From Clostridium ljungdahlii DSM 13528 (GTDB lineage Bacteria > Bacillota > Clostridia > Clostridiales > Clostridiaceae): a DNA stretch of 64,000 nt. The notes beneath the pieces are model-generated. The model ran no database searches. It saw only the letters and a list, made by a program, of their open reading frames with translations, and had not been told where the DNA came from. Positions 7,787 to 17,197 of the stretch are shown in pieces. The stretch lies in assembly GCF_000143685.1 (NCBI RefSeq), contig NC_014328.1:3162001-3226000 (forward strand). Direction: 5' to 3'. The translations under genes were made by a program, and so were the position numbers. Positions within the stretch are counted from its first letter, which is position 1; every line of letters starts with the position of its first letter.

Positions 7787-8668
7787 CTAATACCTTACAA
7801 ATGGTTCCATACCATCTGGAAATCTAGAATTTGCACATCCTATACAGTTGGTATTGTCTTCAACAGGCCAGTTCACGTACCCATTCCACTTTCTCCTAGG
7901 ACAATCTGTTTTAGTTACAGGCCCCCTGCATCCAAGTTTAAACATGCATCCATTTTCTCCAAATTTTTTTGCAAAAATTCTGTTATCAAAAAATCCTCTT
8001 CTTGTACAACTATCATGAATGGTAATTCCATAAAAAAGAAGAGGTCTTCCTTCTTTATCCAATTGTGGTTTTCCAAAAGCAACCAAGTGTGCTAAAGTTC
8101 CAACTACCCAATCCGGGTGGCATGGACAGCCTGGAAGTCTTATGACTTCACGATTTAGTATTTCTTTAACACTTTTGCTTTCTGAAGGGTTTGGCCTGGC
8201 GGCAGAAATTCCACCATAGGATGCACAAGTTCCTACACAGAGAACATGCTTTGCTTTTTCTCCTGCCATTTTTACAGCTTCAAGTGCAGTAACAGGGTTT
8301 CCTTCATAATTGGCAACAATATTATAAAAACCGTTCTGGGCAGTAGATACTGCTCCATCTACTAATAGTATAAATTCAGTATTCAATGTATCTAAGAATT
8401 GTTTAAAGGCATACTCCCCTTCTGAAGTCATTAGAGTATTGTTGTATTTTAAATTAATGAGTTTTTCCAAAATATAATCGAGTCCAGGATTTTCACTATT
8501 TAAAAAAGAAATGATATTTCCTGAACATCCTGTTACTTCAAGCCATATAGCATTTAATTTTTTCGTCTTTCTCCTTTCAATTAAATCTATAGCTTCACTA
8601 GTAAAAGCCTTTGAACTGCGTTCCTTATCTACGATTAAAGGACATATAACCTTGCTTCGAGCATTCAT
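7787..8668 (-). CDS. [NiFe]-hydrogenase small (iron-sulfur) subunit
   Basis: This 293-residue subunit holds the electron-transfer FeS clusters. Visible ligands lie in TGCSGNIISFLN, CVGTCASYGG, LPGCPCHPDW, HDSCTRRGFF, GCMFKLGCRGP, TDCPRR and NCIGCA. The usual CTGCS motif reads VTGCSGN, losing the first Cys, as also happens in the cytoplasmic HupS-type small subunits that I recall. There is no Tat leader, so a cytoplasmic location is likely. It is the first gene of the hydrogenase operon. No hyp accessory genes other than the HypA-like ORF are in the window, so the remaining maturation proteins must be elsewhere. Confidence 0.93.
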   Translation of the reverse strand: MNARSKVICPLIVDKERSSKAFTSEAIDLIERRKTKKLNAIWLEVTGCSGNIISFLNSENPGLDYILEKLINLKYNNTLMTSEGEYAFKQFLDTLNTEFILLVDGAVSTAQNGFYNIVANYEGNPVTALEAVKMAGEKAKHVLCVGTCASYGGISAARPNPSESKSVKEILNREVIRLPGCPCHPDWVVGTLAHLVAFGKPQLDKEGRPLLFYGITIHDSCTRRGFFDNRIFAKKFGENGCMFKLGCRGPVTKTDCPRRKWNGYVNWPVEDNTNCIGCANSRFPDGMEPFVRY

Positions 8669-8750
8669 TTACCTATCACACTACCTTTTAATTTTCTATA
8701 TTATTTATATAGTTAAAAAGCAATGGATATAACTTGTATTTACACAAAAA

Positions 8751-8787
8751 AGATAAAACTACCTTATTTTTTAAAGTAGTTTTATCT
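8751..8787 (-). terminator. Terminator after the esterase gene
   Basis: A 12-bp stem AGATAAAACTAC/GTAGTTTTATCT has an A-run on one side and a T-run on the other, so it could work on both strands. It ends the esterase transcript and separates the catabolic island from the hydrogenase operon. Confidence 0.65.
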
Positions 8788-8828
8788 TTTAAATCATTTC
8801 TAAATATACTTTTCTTAAGCTTGTATAC

Positions 8829-9746
8829 TTATAGCATATTAAATTCACGTCTAAGGGAATTATACATACCTTCCCTTATCCACAATGTCAAATTAGCAGG
8901 TACCATATCAAAACCATGACAAACACGTGGCAGGCTATATAATTCTGTAGGTACTGCAAACTCCATCAATCTTCTAGCATAATCTATCCCTTCATCACGA
9001 AGTGGATCATATTCCAATGTAACAACAAATGTAGCTGGCAAACCAGATAAATCTCTTGCTAAAGCAGGAACTGCATAATATGGAGGTTGAGTTCCATTAA
9101 ATCCATGATCACCAAGATATAATTTCCATACATCAGATAAACCATTACCTTTAACCATAGGTACATCATCAAACATTTGCGCAGCTGACATTGTATTAGC
9201 TAAATAATCAACAGTAGGAAAATTTAAAATTTGCATACAAACTTTAGGACCATTATGATCACGCAAATACAAGCATAATCCTGCTGCAATTGCGCCACCT
9301 GCACTCGTTCCAAATACTGCAATTCTTTCAGGATCTATACCAAATTCATCTGGATGGTCATGTGCATAAGTTAATGCAGCAAGACAATCCTTGAGTTGTG
9401 CAGGATAAGGATGTTTAGGCGCCAATCTGTAGTCTACGGAAATAACAGTGCAGGGAACATTTTTTACAAAACTTATATCACGTACATTGTCATTGTCAAT
9501 ATTTCCAGCTACAAATCCTCCTCCACGTATGCCTAAAATCAATGGAGCCTTAGAACTTCCCTTTTTTCTATAAACCCTTATTGACACATCAGGTTCACCA
9601 TCTATGCCAGGAACTTTTGAATCATATATTTCAATATCATCTGGTATATCACAATGCTTAAATGGTTCAATCAATTTATTTGCCTCTTTTACATCAGATG
9701 GAAGATTTTCTAGCACCTCATATCCAGGATGTAATTTTACTTTCAT
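8829..9746 (-). CDS. HSL-family alpha/beta-hydrolase (esterase) with altered oxyanion motif
   Basis: This 305-residue cytosolic hydrolase resembles hormone-sensitive-lipase type esterases. The nucleophile elbow GTSAGG, the SVDYRLAPKHPYPA block, the acid in EYDPLRDEG and the catalytic His in CHGFD are all visible. The oxyanion-hole motif normally reads HGGG but here reads RGGGF. It is the last gene of the catabolic island, separated from a second esterase by an intergenic repeat. A role in releasing hydroxy-acid moieties (for example quinate esters) is inferred only from the neighbours. Start: ATG with AAGGAGTG upstream. Confidence 0.85.
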   Translation of the reverse strand: MKVKLHPGYEVLENLPSDVKEANKLIEPFKHCDIPDDIEIYDSKVPGIDGEPDVSIRVYRKKGSSKAPLILGIRGGGFVAGNIDNDNVRDISFVKNVPCTVISVDYRLAPKHPYPAQLKDCLAALTYAHDHPDEFGIDPERIAVFGTSAGGAIAAGLCLYLRDHNGPKVCMQILNFPTVDYLANTMSAAQMFDDVPMVKGNGLSDVWKLYLGDHGFNGTQPPYYAVPALARDLSGLPATFVVTLEYDPLRDEGIDYARRLMEFAVPTELYSLPRVCHGFDMVPANLTLWIREGMYNSLRREFNML

Positions 9747-9780
9747 TATATGTCACTCCTTAAATAATAACTTTCCAATA

Positions 9781-9926
9781 TTTATCCGATCGCTACCATT
9801 GCTAATACCCACATCTTCTTCAAAGTGGGGAATAAACACTGCTATGCGCCTGGATAAGTTCTTCTAAGGTTCAGATGGAGAAAAAGTATTCCTTATAAGC
9901 AAACTCCACCTGAACCTAAGAATCAC
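9781..9926 (-). repeat. Modular multi-hairpin intergenic repeat, copy A
   Basis: The copy begins TTTATCCGATCGCTACC and ends at AAGAATCAC. It contains an outer stem TTATCC/GGATAA around a short loop, then a second stem (GGTTCAGATGGAG/CTCCACCTGAACC) with CTTATAAG in its loop. The same modules recur in the copies at about 10955, 46907 and 62007. Its edge overlaps the next gene's end: the last codons and stop of the neighbouring esterase lie within the repeat. Confidence 0.85.
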
Positions 9927-10887
9927 TTGATTTAATCATTGGTATCTTAGGAATTGGACCATATGTCCTATCTTTAACTCCCATAATATATTTATCCATA
10001 AACCTAAGAACTTTGTACATATTTTCATCAGTTCTAAAGGCATTATCACCATGACCAGCCCCTTCAAGCAAATCAATGTGTACATTTTCATCTCCACAAA
10101 TCTTTATATACTTATTAAAGAACTCTATTGCTTGAAGATATGGTACTACTTTATCAGATGTACCCTGTTGAATTAACATTGGGGGCATATTCTTTCTCAT
10201 CTGATAAATTGGAGATGCTGAAATATATTTATCTTTGTTTTCTTCCATGCTGCATCCCATTAGACGATCTGCAACACCATCATCTTGACACTTATAGGTT
10301 TCTCCTTCTCTAACAAGCTGTCTTTTATGATTTTCTGTATTAACAAAATCAAAAACTCCAAACCATGTTGCTACAGCTTGTACATCACTAGAATATTCTG
10401 AATTACCCATTGATAAATCTTCATACTCAGGGCGTCCATTTGTGACCCCCAGCATCGCAGCAAGATGACCTCCTGCTGAACTGCCTAACACTGCAATCTT
10501 ATCTGTTTTTATATTATACTTAGCAGCATTTGCTCTTAAAAACCTTACAGCTGCCTTACAATCATATATTTGTGAAGGCCACTTTGCATCACCACTTAAT
10601 CTGTAATTAATAGTTGCAACAGCATATCCTTCAAAAGCTAACTGAATTGCTGACCTTGTATGCACATTTCTCTTATCTCCAAAGAACCATGCACCTCCAT
10701 GAATATTAATAACTACTGGAAATGGCCCTTCTCCTTCATTTGGAATAATTATATCCATTTTCTGATGTTTACTTTCATTGGCATATGGAATATCTAAGTA
10801 AGTTTTTTTAAAAACCTTTTCTACATCTAACATTATTAATGCCTCATTTGATACTTCCACGCCAATTCCATCATTATTATTCAACAT
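9916..10887 (-). CDS. Alpha/beta-hydrolase, BD-FAE/esterase type
   Basis: This 323-residue hydrolase has an intact oxyanion motif NIHGGAWFFGD, nucleophile GSSAGGH near residue 140, acid in GTSDKVVP and catalytic His in GAGHGD. These features match feruloyl-esterase-like and kynurenine-formamidase-like alpha/beta-hydrolases. There is no signal peptide, so it acts on imported substrates. The AGGAGGAG site is seven bases before the ATG. Hairpin repeats of the same family flank it on both sides, and the 3' repeat supplies its final residues and stop. With the permeases and dehydroquinase nearby, hydrolysis of a quinate or hydroxycinnamate ester is a reasonable guess. Confidence 0.85.
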   Translation of the reverse strand: MLNNNDGIGVEVSNEALIMLDVEKVFKKTYLDIPYANESKHQKMDIIIPNEGEGPFPVVINIHGGAWFFGDKRNVHTRSAIQLAFEGYAVATINYRLSGDAKWPSQIYDCKAAVRFLRANAAKYNIKTDKIAVLGSSAGGHLAAMLGVTNGRPEYEDLSMGNSEYSSDVQAVATWFGVFDFVNTENHKRQLVREGETYKCQDDGVADRLMGCSMEENKDKYISASPIYQMRKNMPPMLIQQGTSDKVVPYLQAIEFFNKYIKICGDENVHIDLLEGAGHGDNAFRTDENMYKVLRFMDKYIMGVKDRTYGPIPKIPMIKSSDS

Positions 10888-10954
10888 AACAATCTCCTCC
10901 TAATTGTAGTAATATTTTTATTGTATACTTATCGCAGCAAATAAACAGAGTTCT

Positions 10955-11128
10955 TTGTTTCAGGTGGAGTTTTTTCTCCATCTGAAACTTAGAAATCGTT
11001 ATCCAGGGGCGTAGCAACCGTTATCCCCCACTTTATAAGAAAAGCAGATATCCCAAATCTTTGATTTGGTGATAGTCGCTTTCGCTGTGTGCGATGGGGG
11101 TATTACGGATGGTAGCCATCGGATAAAT
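10955..11128 (+). repeat. Modular multi-hairpin intergenic repeat, copy B
   Basis: In plus orientation this copy has a short version of the TTTCAGGTGGAG/CTCCATCTGAAA stem. The outer TTATCC/GGATAA stem follows, with a loop carrying the cassette AAGCAGATATCCCAAATC...GATTTGGTGATAGTCGCTTT. It lies between two minus-strand genes, so it opposes their transcription. Confidence 0.85.
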
Positions 11129-11202
11129 ATTACAAAATATAATCGTCGCTTAATAATTAAAGCTTGGCAACAAATTACAAACGTTATCATTAAGCTTTAT
11201 AC

Positions 11203-12513
11203 TTATTTAGATTCTGAAGAACCTGCTACCATATTTTTCGGTAGCATTAGGGTAGACAACCCTCCTATTACAAGCATAGCTGTTAAAAAGTACATTCCAG
11301 CACTTGATGATCCAGTTAGTGTAATAAAATAACCTACTGCATATGGTCCAACAAATGAACCTAACCCCATAGCAGCAGCCATCAAACCTCTTGTTGGTCC
11401 ATCAAGCTCTTTTACCAATACAAGAGATGGTATTGAATAGTAACTCGGCATATGCCCCTGTACAAATATACTGACAAGACATAATAATCCAATTTTAATT
11501 ACTGGGTTTAGTCCTAATGGCAAACTCGCTATTACCAAAAATACAGCAAACATAATAAGTGGTAAACCTGTAGTAAGTCTCCTGCTCTTTATCTTAGTTG
11601 CAAGATAAGTCCACAGCCAAAGCCCAATTACCGTAAATATGTTTGGTACTATGGATATAAAACCTACATTTAAAATATTGGTTTTTGTAATAGCTTTAAT
11701 CATAGTAGGCATCCAAATTGTATATCCAAATTGGCCAATATTTACAGTAAAACCTACAATACATAAACACCATACATATTTGTTACGCAGTAGAAGCCCT
11801 AAAGGCAACTTTTCACTTTTTACTTCAACATCCCCTGCTACTTTTTTAGCCTCTTCACGTTCTTGCTGTATAGTTGTTTCTATGTAATCTCTTTCTTCTT
11901 TACTCAACCATTTTGCCTGTTCAGGTCTGTCAAATATAAGAAATTGCCATAAAACAAAACCTACTAAACTTAATACACCAAGTATGATAAATAAATTTCT
12001 CCATCCATAAAATTGTATGAGAGCTCCTCCAATAGGTCCCATAGAAACTGCTGCTATTGAAATAGCTGTAAAATAAGTTGAATTTGCCCTATTTCGTTCC
12101 CCATGTTTATCTGGAAACCAAAATGTAAATATAGTAGTTATTGCTGGAGAGAATGCACCTTCAAAAAATCCAATAATAAATCTAACTACCACTAGCTGCC
12201 ATCCATTTTGAACGAATGCAGTAAGTATAGTAAATACACTCCATCCAACAATACAAAATGAAACAAATTTTTTAACTTTTCCTTTTTGAGCCATCTGCCC
12301 CGCTGGTACAGAAAGAAACAATATGCCGATTGAAAATACCCCTGCTACTAAACCTGCCATTGTAGAATTTAACGCAAGCCCTTTCTGAAGACCTCCTGGC
12401 AACGCTATGCTTATAATATTTCGGTCTATAAAATAGAAAAAAGTTGTAATAAAACATACTGGCATAATATACAGCCATCTTGCTCCAGGTATTTTTTTTG
12501 TTGAAGTTTCCAT
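11203..12513 (-). CDS. MFS transporter, anion:cation symporter (ACS) type
   Basis: This 436-residue permease has about 12 membrane helices and the usual central cytoplasmic loop (near 200-230, EERDYIETTIQQEREEAKK). The N-terminal MPVCFITTFFYFIDRNIISIA and the motif GFFEGAFSPAITTIFTFWFP are typical of the ACS family, which imports organic anions such as hexuronates, phthalate and other carboxylates by proton symport. Its neighbours suggest a quinate, shikimate or hydroxycinnamate-type substrate, but specificity cannot be read from sequence. A GGAGG-type site precedes the ATG. Confidence 0.88.
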   Translation of the reverse strand: METSTKKIPGARWLYIMPVCFITTFFYFIDRNIISIALPGGLQKGLALNSTMAGLVAGVFSIGILFLSVPAGQMAQKGKVKKFVSFCIVGWSVFTILTAFVQNGWQLVVVRFIIGFFEGAFSPAITTIFTFWFPDKHGERNRANSTYFTAISIAAVSMGPIGGALIQFYGWRNLFIILGVLSLVGFVLWQFLIFDRPEQAKWLSKEERDYIETTIQQEREEAKKVAGDVEVKSEKLPLGLLLRNKYVWCLCIVGFTVNIGQFGYTIWMPTMIKAITKTNILNVGFISIVPNIFTVIGLWLWTYLATKIKSRRLTTGLPLIMFAVFLVIASLPLGLNPVIKIGLLCLVSIFVQGHMPSYYSIPSLVLVKELDGPTRGLMAAAMGLGSFVGPYAVGYFITLTGSSSAGMYFLTAMLVIGGLSTLMLPKNMVAGSSESK

Positions 12514-12854
12514 TGATATATTCCTCCTTTATAAAAAATTATTTAATTTAACTATTGATTTAACATAATTTTAAAATTAATATACAGTCTGTACCAATAA
12601 CCATAATACTCACTTAACATCCAAACATTTAAAAAACCATGTAAACCACCTTTCTTTAGTTGTTTTTCTCTAAACTATTAGTGTCATATTATCGCATTGT
12701 TATTCCTCCATCCTTCATTAAATTTATTTAAATTAATTTTAACTTTCGCAATTAAAGTTTTAAAAATTTTCAAACAATTATTTTTTTAAATAAATGTGAT
12801 TTAATTTCATGTATTATAATAACTGTAATTGAACTTATTTATTAGACTCTATTC
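12514..12854. other. Intergenic region between two MFS genes; no gene seen
   Basis: About 340 bases of AT-rich DNA. I see no open frame with a ribosome binding site, no clear terminator and no copy of the repeat family. It may contain a promoter for the downstream MFS gene. Confidence 0.4.
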
Positions 12855-14054
12855 CTATTGTTCTATTGCATATTTTGCATATTGCCTATTTACAAATACT
12901 GAAAGTAAGACTCCTATAATAGTGATTACAGCATTGAATAATACAACATATTTTGGCCCATTTGCGCCACCTGATTTTGTTATAACACTTGCAATATTTA
13001 AAATAACATAGTTTGCTATACTAGATGCAATCATGACTATAGAAGTAATCTTACCTTTATTTGCTGGGAACATTGCATTTGCTGTAGATGTGACCAACTG
13101 AAGCACTCCACCTGCTGCTGTAAATCCAATTACAAATCCACCTATTAAACAAATAGTTGGTGTCTGTATAAAATATATAATTATAAGCATAATTGTAGAA
13201 ATTAAAGGATATAGAACAAGTACCCTAACTGGTTTAAGAAATCCTTTTACAAGAGCTGCTGTTATTAATACAGCAAGCATTGATCCTACTGCATAGTATG
13301 ATTGAATTTGTCCCAGGTTAGCAAGTCCATATAACTTTCCTAATTCTTGGTTGCAATTTAACCATAACTGGAATGTAGAAGTGCATGTAAAACCTATACA
13401 AATTAATGCAATACTAGTCACTGTAAATTTCATCCTTTTTTCTTTAGGTTTACCCTTGGCATTATTATTCATTGGTGGGAAAGGCATAGTTGCAATCAAA
13501 ATACCATCTATAACAAGTAAAATAGCCGTTACAATAAAGATTGTTTTATACGACATATGGCTTGCTGAAACAAAACCTATCCCAAATGGAAGCAAAAGTT
13601 GTCCTAATGATATAGAAAACTTTGTAAACATATTGGCAGCATCACCTGAATCTACAAAAATCTCCAAACATGATGGAGTGATACATGTATCCAAAAACGA
13701 GTTAGCTGCACCACCGATTAGTGCAAATATATACGCAACATACATATTTGGTGCTATTATAATACCTACAAAATATGCGATATAAAAAACTATACCAATT
13801 AATCCAGAGACCCTTCTTCCAAGCTTGTCCGAAACAGGTCCAGCAAAAGGATATCCAATAAGACGTCCTAATCCAAGTGCGGCAATAACAGCAAGTACTA
13901 CACTTACATCAAAAGTACCATTAGCTAATGTTTTCGCACCCCATACACCCGCAAAGTTTTGCTTGTACTGTCCTAAAATTGATACTCCAATACCATGTAT
14001 AAAATAGGCTAAATATAATGCCAAAGCCGTCGGATAATATTTTTTATTATTCAT
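12855..14054 (-). CDS. MFS transporter
   Basis: This 399-residue permease has about 12 predicted helices. The loop-2 motif GPVSDKLGRRVSGLIG near residue 75 is the canonical MFS G-x3-D-x2-GRR signature. It is a different subfamily from the other permease of this island. Its position between that gene and the flavoprotein, all on one strand, suggests it imports or exports an intermediate of the same pathway. Shikimate-cluster MFS proteins of Listeria are a plausible comparison, recalled rather than checked. Substrate unknown. Confidence 0.85.
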   Translation of the reverse strand: MNNKKYYPTALALYLAYFIHGIGVSILGQYKQNFAGVWGAKTLANGTFDVSVVLAVIAALGLGRLIGYPFAGPVSDKLGRRVSGLIGIVFYIAYFVGIIIAPNMYVAYIFALIGGAANSFLDTCITPSCLEIFVDSGDAANMFTKFSISLGQLLLPFGIGFVSASHMSYKTIFIVTAILLVIDGILIATMPFPPMNNNAKGKPKEKRMKFTVTSIALICIGFTCTSTFQLWLNCNQELGKLYGLANLGQIQSYYAVGSMLAVLITAALVKGFLKPVRVLVLYPLISTIMLIIIYFIQTPTICLIGGFVIGFTAAGGVLQLVTSTANAMFPANKGKITSIVMIASSIANYVILNIASVITKSGGANGPKYVVLFNAVITIIGVLLSVFVNRQYAKYAIEQ

Positions 14055-14186
14055 TTACTTTCTCCTTTCATTCTCTCAAGGAAAGGTTATTTCTTAATGT
14101 ATTCATCTATTTAATGCATATAAATCTATCATCTTGGTAATTTTTACTTTATTGTTAATTTCTTAACCTTTTACCTCTAATAGTTA

Positions 14187-14207
14187 GGTTGGACACAAAA
14201 TCCAACC
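14187..14207 (-). repeat. Short hairpin between flavoprotein and MFS genes
   Basis: Arms GGTTGGA/TCCAACC enclose a seven-base loop and have no U-run. It may be a processing site or a weak terminator that lets MFS expression differ from the upstream genes. Confidence 0.35.
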
Positions 14208-14298
14208 CAACTTAAAGCCTTTACGAAAAAATTTAAGTGCATATATTAAAAAACTATTTAAAATATAAGCCTCCTAAAACTGCTTCAACCTTCTGTTA

Positions 14299-16221
14299 TC
14301 ATATTTTAAGTGCTACATCTAATGCTTCTCTTGTTGCATCTATTGCTCTACGTGCTCTTGTTGCATCACCAACAACATAAGTTTCTTTTATAACTTTTTT
14401 AACTTCTTCACTTAATGGATCATAGTTACGTGATCCCATAGCAAGAACAACAGAGTCAAATCCTTCTAACTTGTATTCATTATTATCTGCTAGTGTGTAT
14501 GAAACTCCACCTTTAAAAAACTTTGCAACTTTAGCTCCAGTAACAGTCCTAATTTTGTATTTATCAAAGTCCTTCATCAAAAATTTACGGTGCTCTGAAA
14601 TTACATCAGCTCCAACTTCATCACGAAGCTCAATAACAGTAACATCGTGGCCTAATTCAGCTAAGAAATCAGCAACTTCACATCCAACCATTCCACCACC
14701 TACAACAAGAACATTTTTGCCACAGGAATCTTTTCCGTCAAGAAGGTTAACTGCATGAATTAATCCAGATTCATTAATTCCTGGTATAGGTAATATAAGT
14801 GGTGTTGCTCCGGTAGCTAGAACTACTGCATCCGGTTTCTCTTCAGTTATAAGTTCAGGAGTTACTTTTGTATTTAAACGAACTTTTACACCATACTTTT
14901 TACATTTAGTAATATAACTGCGTATTAAATTTGTAATATCGCCTTTTCCTGGAGGATAAGCTGCTAAACGCATTTGTCCTCCAAGTGTGTCAGTTGCTTC
15001 AAATAATGTTACATCATGTCCTCTATTAGCAGATATCCATGCTGCAAGCATACCGCCAACTCCACCGCCCACAACTACTACTTTTTTACTAGTATCTGCT
15101 TTCTTAAGTTCAGCTTCTCTTCCAAGCAGCGGATTAACAAGACAAGTTATTGGCTTTCCTTGATACATGTTACAAACACATCCTTGAAGGCAAGCAATAC
15201 ATGGACTTAATTCATCCAAACGTCCAGCTGCAGCTTTATTAGGTGTTTCTGGATCAGCTAGACTCTGACGTCCAAATGCTACCAAATCACATCTTCCTTC
15301 ACGAACTAATAATTCTGCATAATATGGTTCTGTAAAACGTCCTACAGCAATAACAGGAATATTTACCGCTTTTTTAATTTCTGTAACTAATTCGGCATTA
15401 AATCCTCCATGTACAAGCGTAGGTGCCCACATATACTCATCATGAAGATGTATCGCACGTGAAACATTTATAGCATCTGCTCCACATTCCTCTAAATAAG
15501 CAGCAACTGCTGCACTGTCGTGAACATCTAACCCTCCATCCATCTCATCTGAACTGTTTATACGACAAATAATTGCCATAGAATGTCCAACTTTTTTAAG
15601 TATATTTTCAATAATAAGACGGGATAACCTCATTCTATTTTGAAAACATCCGCCAAACTCATCCACACGCTTATTTGTTCTTGGAGAAATAAAACTGCTA
15701 ACCAAATAGCCGTGTGCACAGTGTACTTCAACTGCATCAGCTCCTGCTTTTTTTGCACGTACTGCTGCATCTCCATATATCTCTATTAATTCATAAATTT
15801 CTTTGTTTGTCATAGCTATAGGTATATCACGACCTACTGCTGCTGGAATTGCAGAGGCAGCTTTTAAAGGATACCCAGCAGCTTTTGCATTTCCTTCAGC
15901 TCCAGCATGTTGAAGTTGAATAGATATCTTTGCACCAGCCTCATGACATGCATCTATAACACGTTTAAAGCTTTCTATAGTACTATCATCATATAAGCAG
16001 GGTTTACGAATTCCCCCCTTAGCTTTCTTATCAACAACAGTAGCCTCAAAAGTAATTAATCCAAAACCGCCGCAAGCACGAGCACTATAATATGCCAAAG
16101 ACTTATCACTCATAGACCCATCTGTATTTGCAAAATTATTTCCCATAGGCGAAACTACAAAACGATTTGGAACTGTTATAGGACCAATTTTTATTGGTGT
16201 AAACATAGATTTAAATATCAT
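14299..16221 (-). CDS. NADH:flavin oxidoreductase / 2,4-dienoyl-CoA reductase-like enoate reductase
   Basis: This is a three-domain enzyme of about 640 residues. An OYE-type FMN TIM barrel comes first (IKIGPITVPNRFVVSPMG; catalytic-site segment EVHCAHGYLVSSFISP). A 4Fe-4S motif follows (CIACLQGCVCNMYQGKPITC). Last come two nucleotide-binding folds (VVVVGGGVGGMLAA for FAD, VLVVGGGMVGCEVADF for NAD(P)H). The family reduces activated C=C bonds of enoates or dienoyl-CoAs. I chose the ATG eleven bases after AAAGGA; upstream ATGs have poor spacing. It sits two codons from the sugar-isomerase-like gene. Its substrate may be an unsaturated hydroaromatic or hydroxycinnamate acid. Confidence 0.88.
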   Translation of the reverse strand: MIFKSMFTPIKIGPITVPNRFVVSPMGNNFANTDGSMSDKSLAYYSARACGGFGLITFEATVVDKKAKGGIRKPCLYDDSTIESFKRVIDACHEAGAKISIQLQHAGAEGNAKAAGYPLKAASAIPAAVGRDIPIAMTNKEIYELIEIYGDAAVRAKKAGADAVEVHCAHGYLVSSFISPRTNKRVDEFGGCFQNRMRLSRLIIENILKKVGHSMAIICRINSSDEMDGGLDVHDSAAVAAYLEECGADAINVSRAIHLHDEYMWAPTLVHGGFNAELVTEIKKAVNIPVIAVGRFTEPYYAELLVREGRCDLVAFGRQSLADPETPNKAAAGRLDELSPCIACLQGCVCNMYQGKPITCLVNPLLGREAELKKADTSKKVVVVGGGVGGMLAAWISANRGHDVTLFEATDTLGGQMRLAAYPPGKGDITNLIRSYITKCKKYGVKVRLNTKVTPELITEEKPDAVVLATGATPLILPIPGINESGLIHAVNLLDGKDSCGKNVLVVGGGMVGCEVADFLAELGHDVTVIELRDEVGADVISEHRKFLMKDFDKYKIRTVTGAKVAKFFKGGVSYTLADNNEYKLEGFDSVVLAMGSRNYDPLSEEVKKVIKETYVVGDATRARRAIDATREALDVALKI

Positions 16222-16263
16222 AAGATAAATCATCCTTTCACTTTTTAAGATTGATTGCACTTA

Positions 16264-17136
16264 CTATTTTGTCTTTGGAGAAAGCTCCGGCCAAGCTTTG
16301 TCAAGCACTTTTTTAGCATTGTCATATGTAAATTTAGCTGCCTCAGCAACACCTTTTGATAAAATAGCATCGCTTATTACTTCAACACCAATACATACAG
16401 GTTTGATTCCCTTTTCTTTGATCATACGAACAAAGCCTTCTGTTGCATTAATTCCAGTACCTGGTGCAAGTCTGTCATGCATTGATTCATCTCTTAATAT
16501 GGATTTTGCATAAGGTCTTTCATAAACATCATTAATCTGTATAGATACAATCTTATCAGCTGGAATACCTTCTAATAATTCAATATCATTTTCTTGATTT
16601 GCTCTTACCCAATGCCATGTATCCAAGATAAGTTTGGCATTATCACAACCAGCGCCTTTAACTACTTCCCAACCTTTTTTGATATCTGGAATACCACTGT
16701 ATGGCATAGGCTCAACACCAATAATATATTTGCCTGCTCTTTGACATAATTCTCTTAACTTCTGTGCGGTATGTTCTACACTATAAGTTTCCATTAAACC
16801 AATGTTTATATGTTGAACACCAAATAATTCACACATATGGAAACATATTTGCTCTTTGTATTTTTGCTCATAAGAACGATTATCTTCAGCCCAAAGTGTA
16901 ATATATTCAACTTCAGTAACCTTCATATCATATTTTTTGAGAATACACAAAATATCAGAATCAAATAAACCTTCGTTTAACGCATCCACATATGTTTCGG
17001 CACGAAGACCTATTCCGTCATAACCCGCTTCTTTTGCAGCTTTAACTCTTTCTTCAAATTTACATTGATCACCTAATGTCCATGAACTTACTGTGATGGG
17101 TGGCTTGCAAGTACTTTTCTTGCATTCATTAGTCAT
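16264..17136 (-). CDS. Xylose isomerase-like TIM barrel (candidate 3-dehydroshikimate dehydratase)
   Basis: This 290-residue protein has the fold of sugar-phosphate isomerases/AP endonuclease family 2. Likely metal ligands are Glu in GVEPMPY, Asp and His in ILDTWHW, and Glu in IGVEVI. The same superfamily contains the 3-dehydroshikimate dehydratases of the AsbF/QuiC type, which make protocatechuate. Presence in one operon with shikimate dehydrogenase, dehydroquinase and OYE-like genes mirrors the Listeria shikimate/quinate clusters, so that role is the leading hypothesis. A sugar or inositol-type isomerase is the alternative. Start: ATG after GAAAGAGGAATG. Confidence 0.7.
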   Translation of the reverse strand: MTNECKKSTCKPPITVSSWTLGDQCKFEERVKAAKEAGYDGIGLRAETYVDALNEGLFDSDILCILKKYDMKVTEVEYITLWAEDNRSYEQKYKEQICFHMCELFGVQHINIGLMETYSVEHTAQKLRELCQRAGKYIIGVEPMPYSGIPDIKKGWEVVKGAGCDNAKLILDTWHWVRANQENDIELLEGIPADKIVSIQINDVYERPYAKSILRDESMHDRLAPGTGINATEGFVRMIKEKGIKPVCIGVEVISDAILSKGVAEAAKFTYDNAKKVLDKAWPELSPKTK

Positions 17137-17197
17137 GATACATTCCTCTTTCCATCAAAAATTTTGTTATTAAATATGCTCAATTATCATAAAACCT

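Noticed and set aside
13351..13785. A 144-codon plus-strand frame opposite the second MFS gene
   Set aside because: It is antisense to a well-supported 12-helix permease and shows only the complement of its codon pattern.
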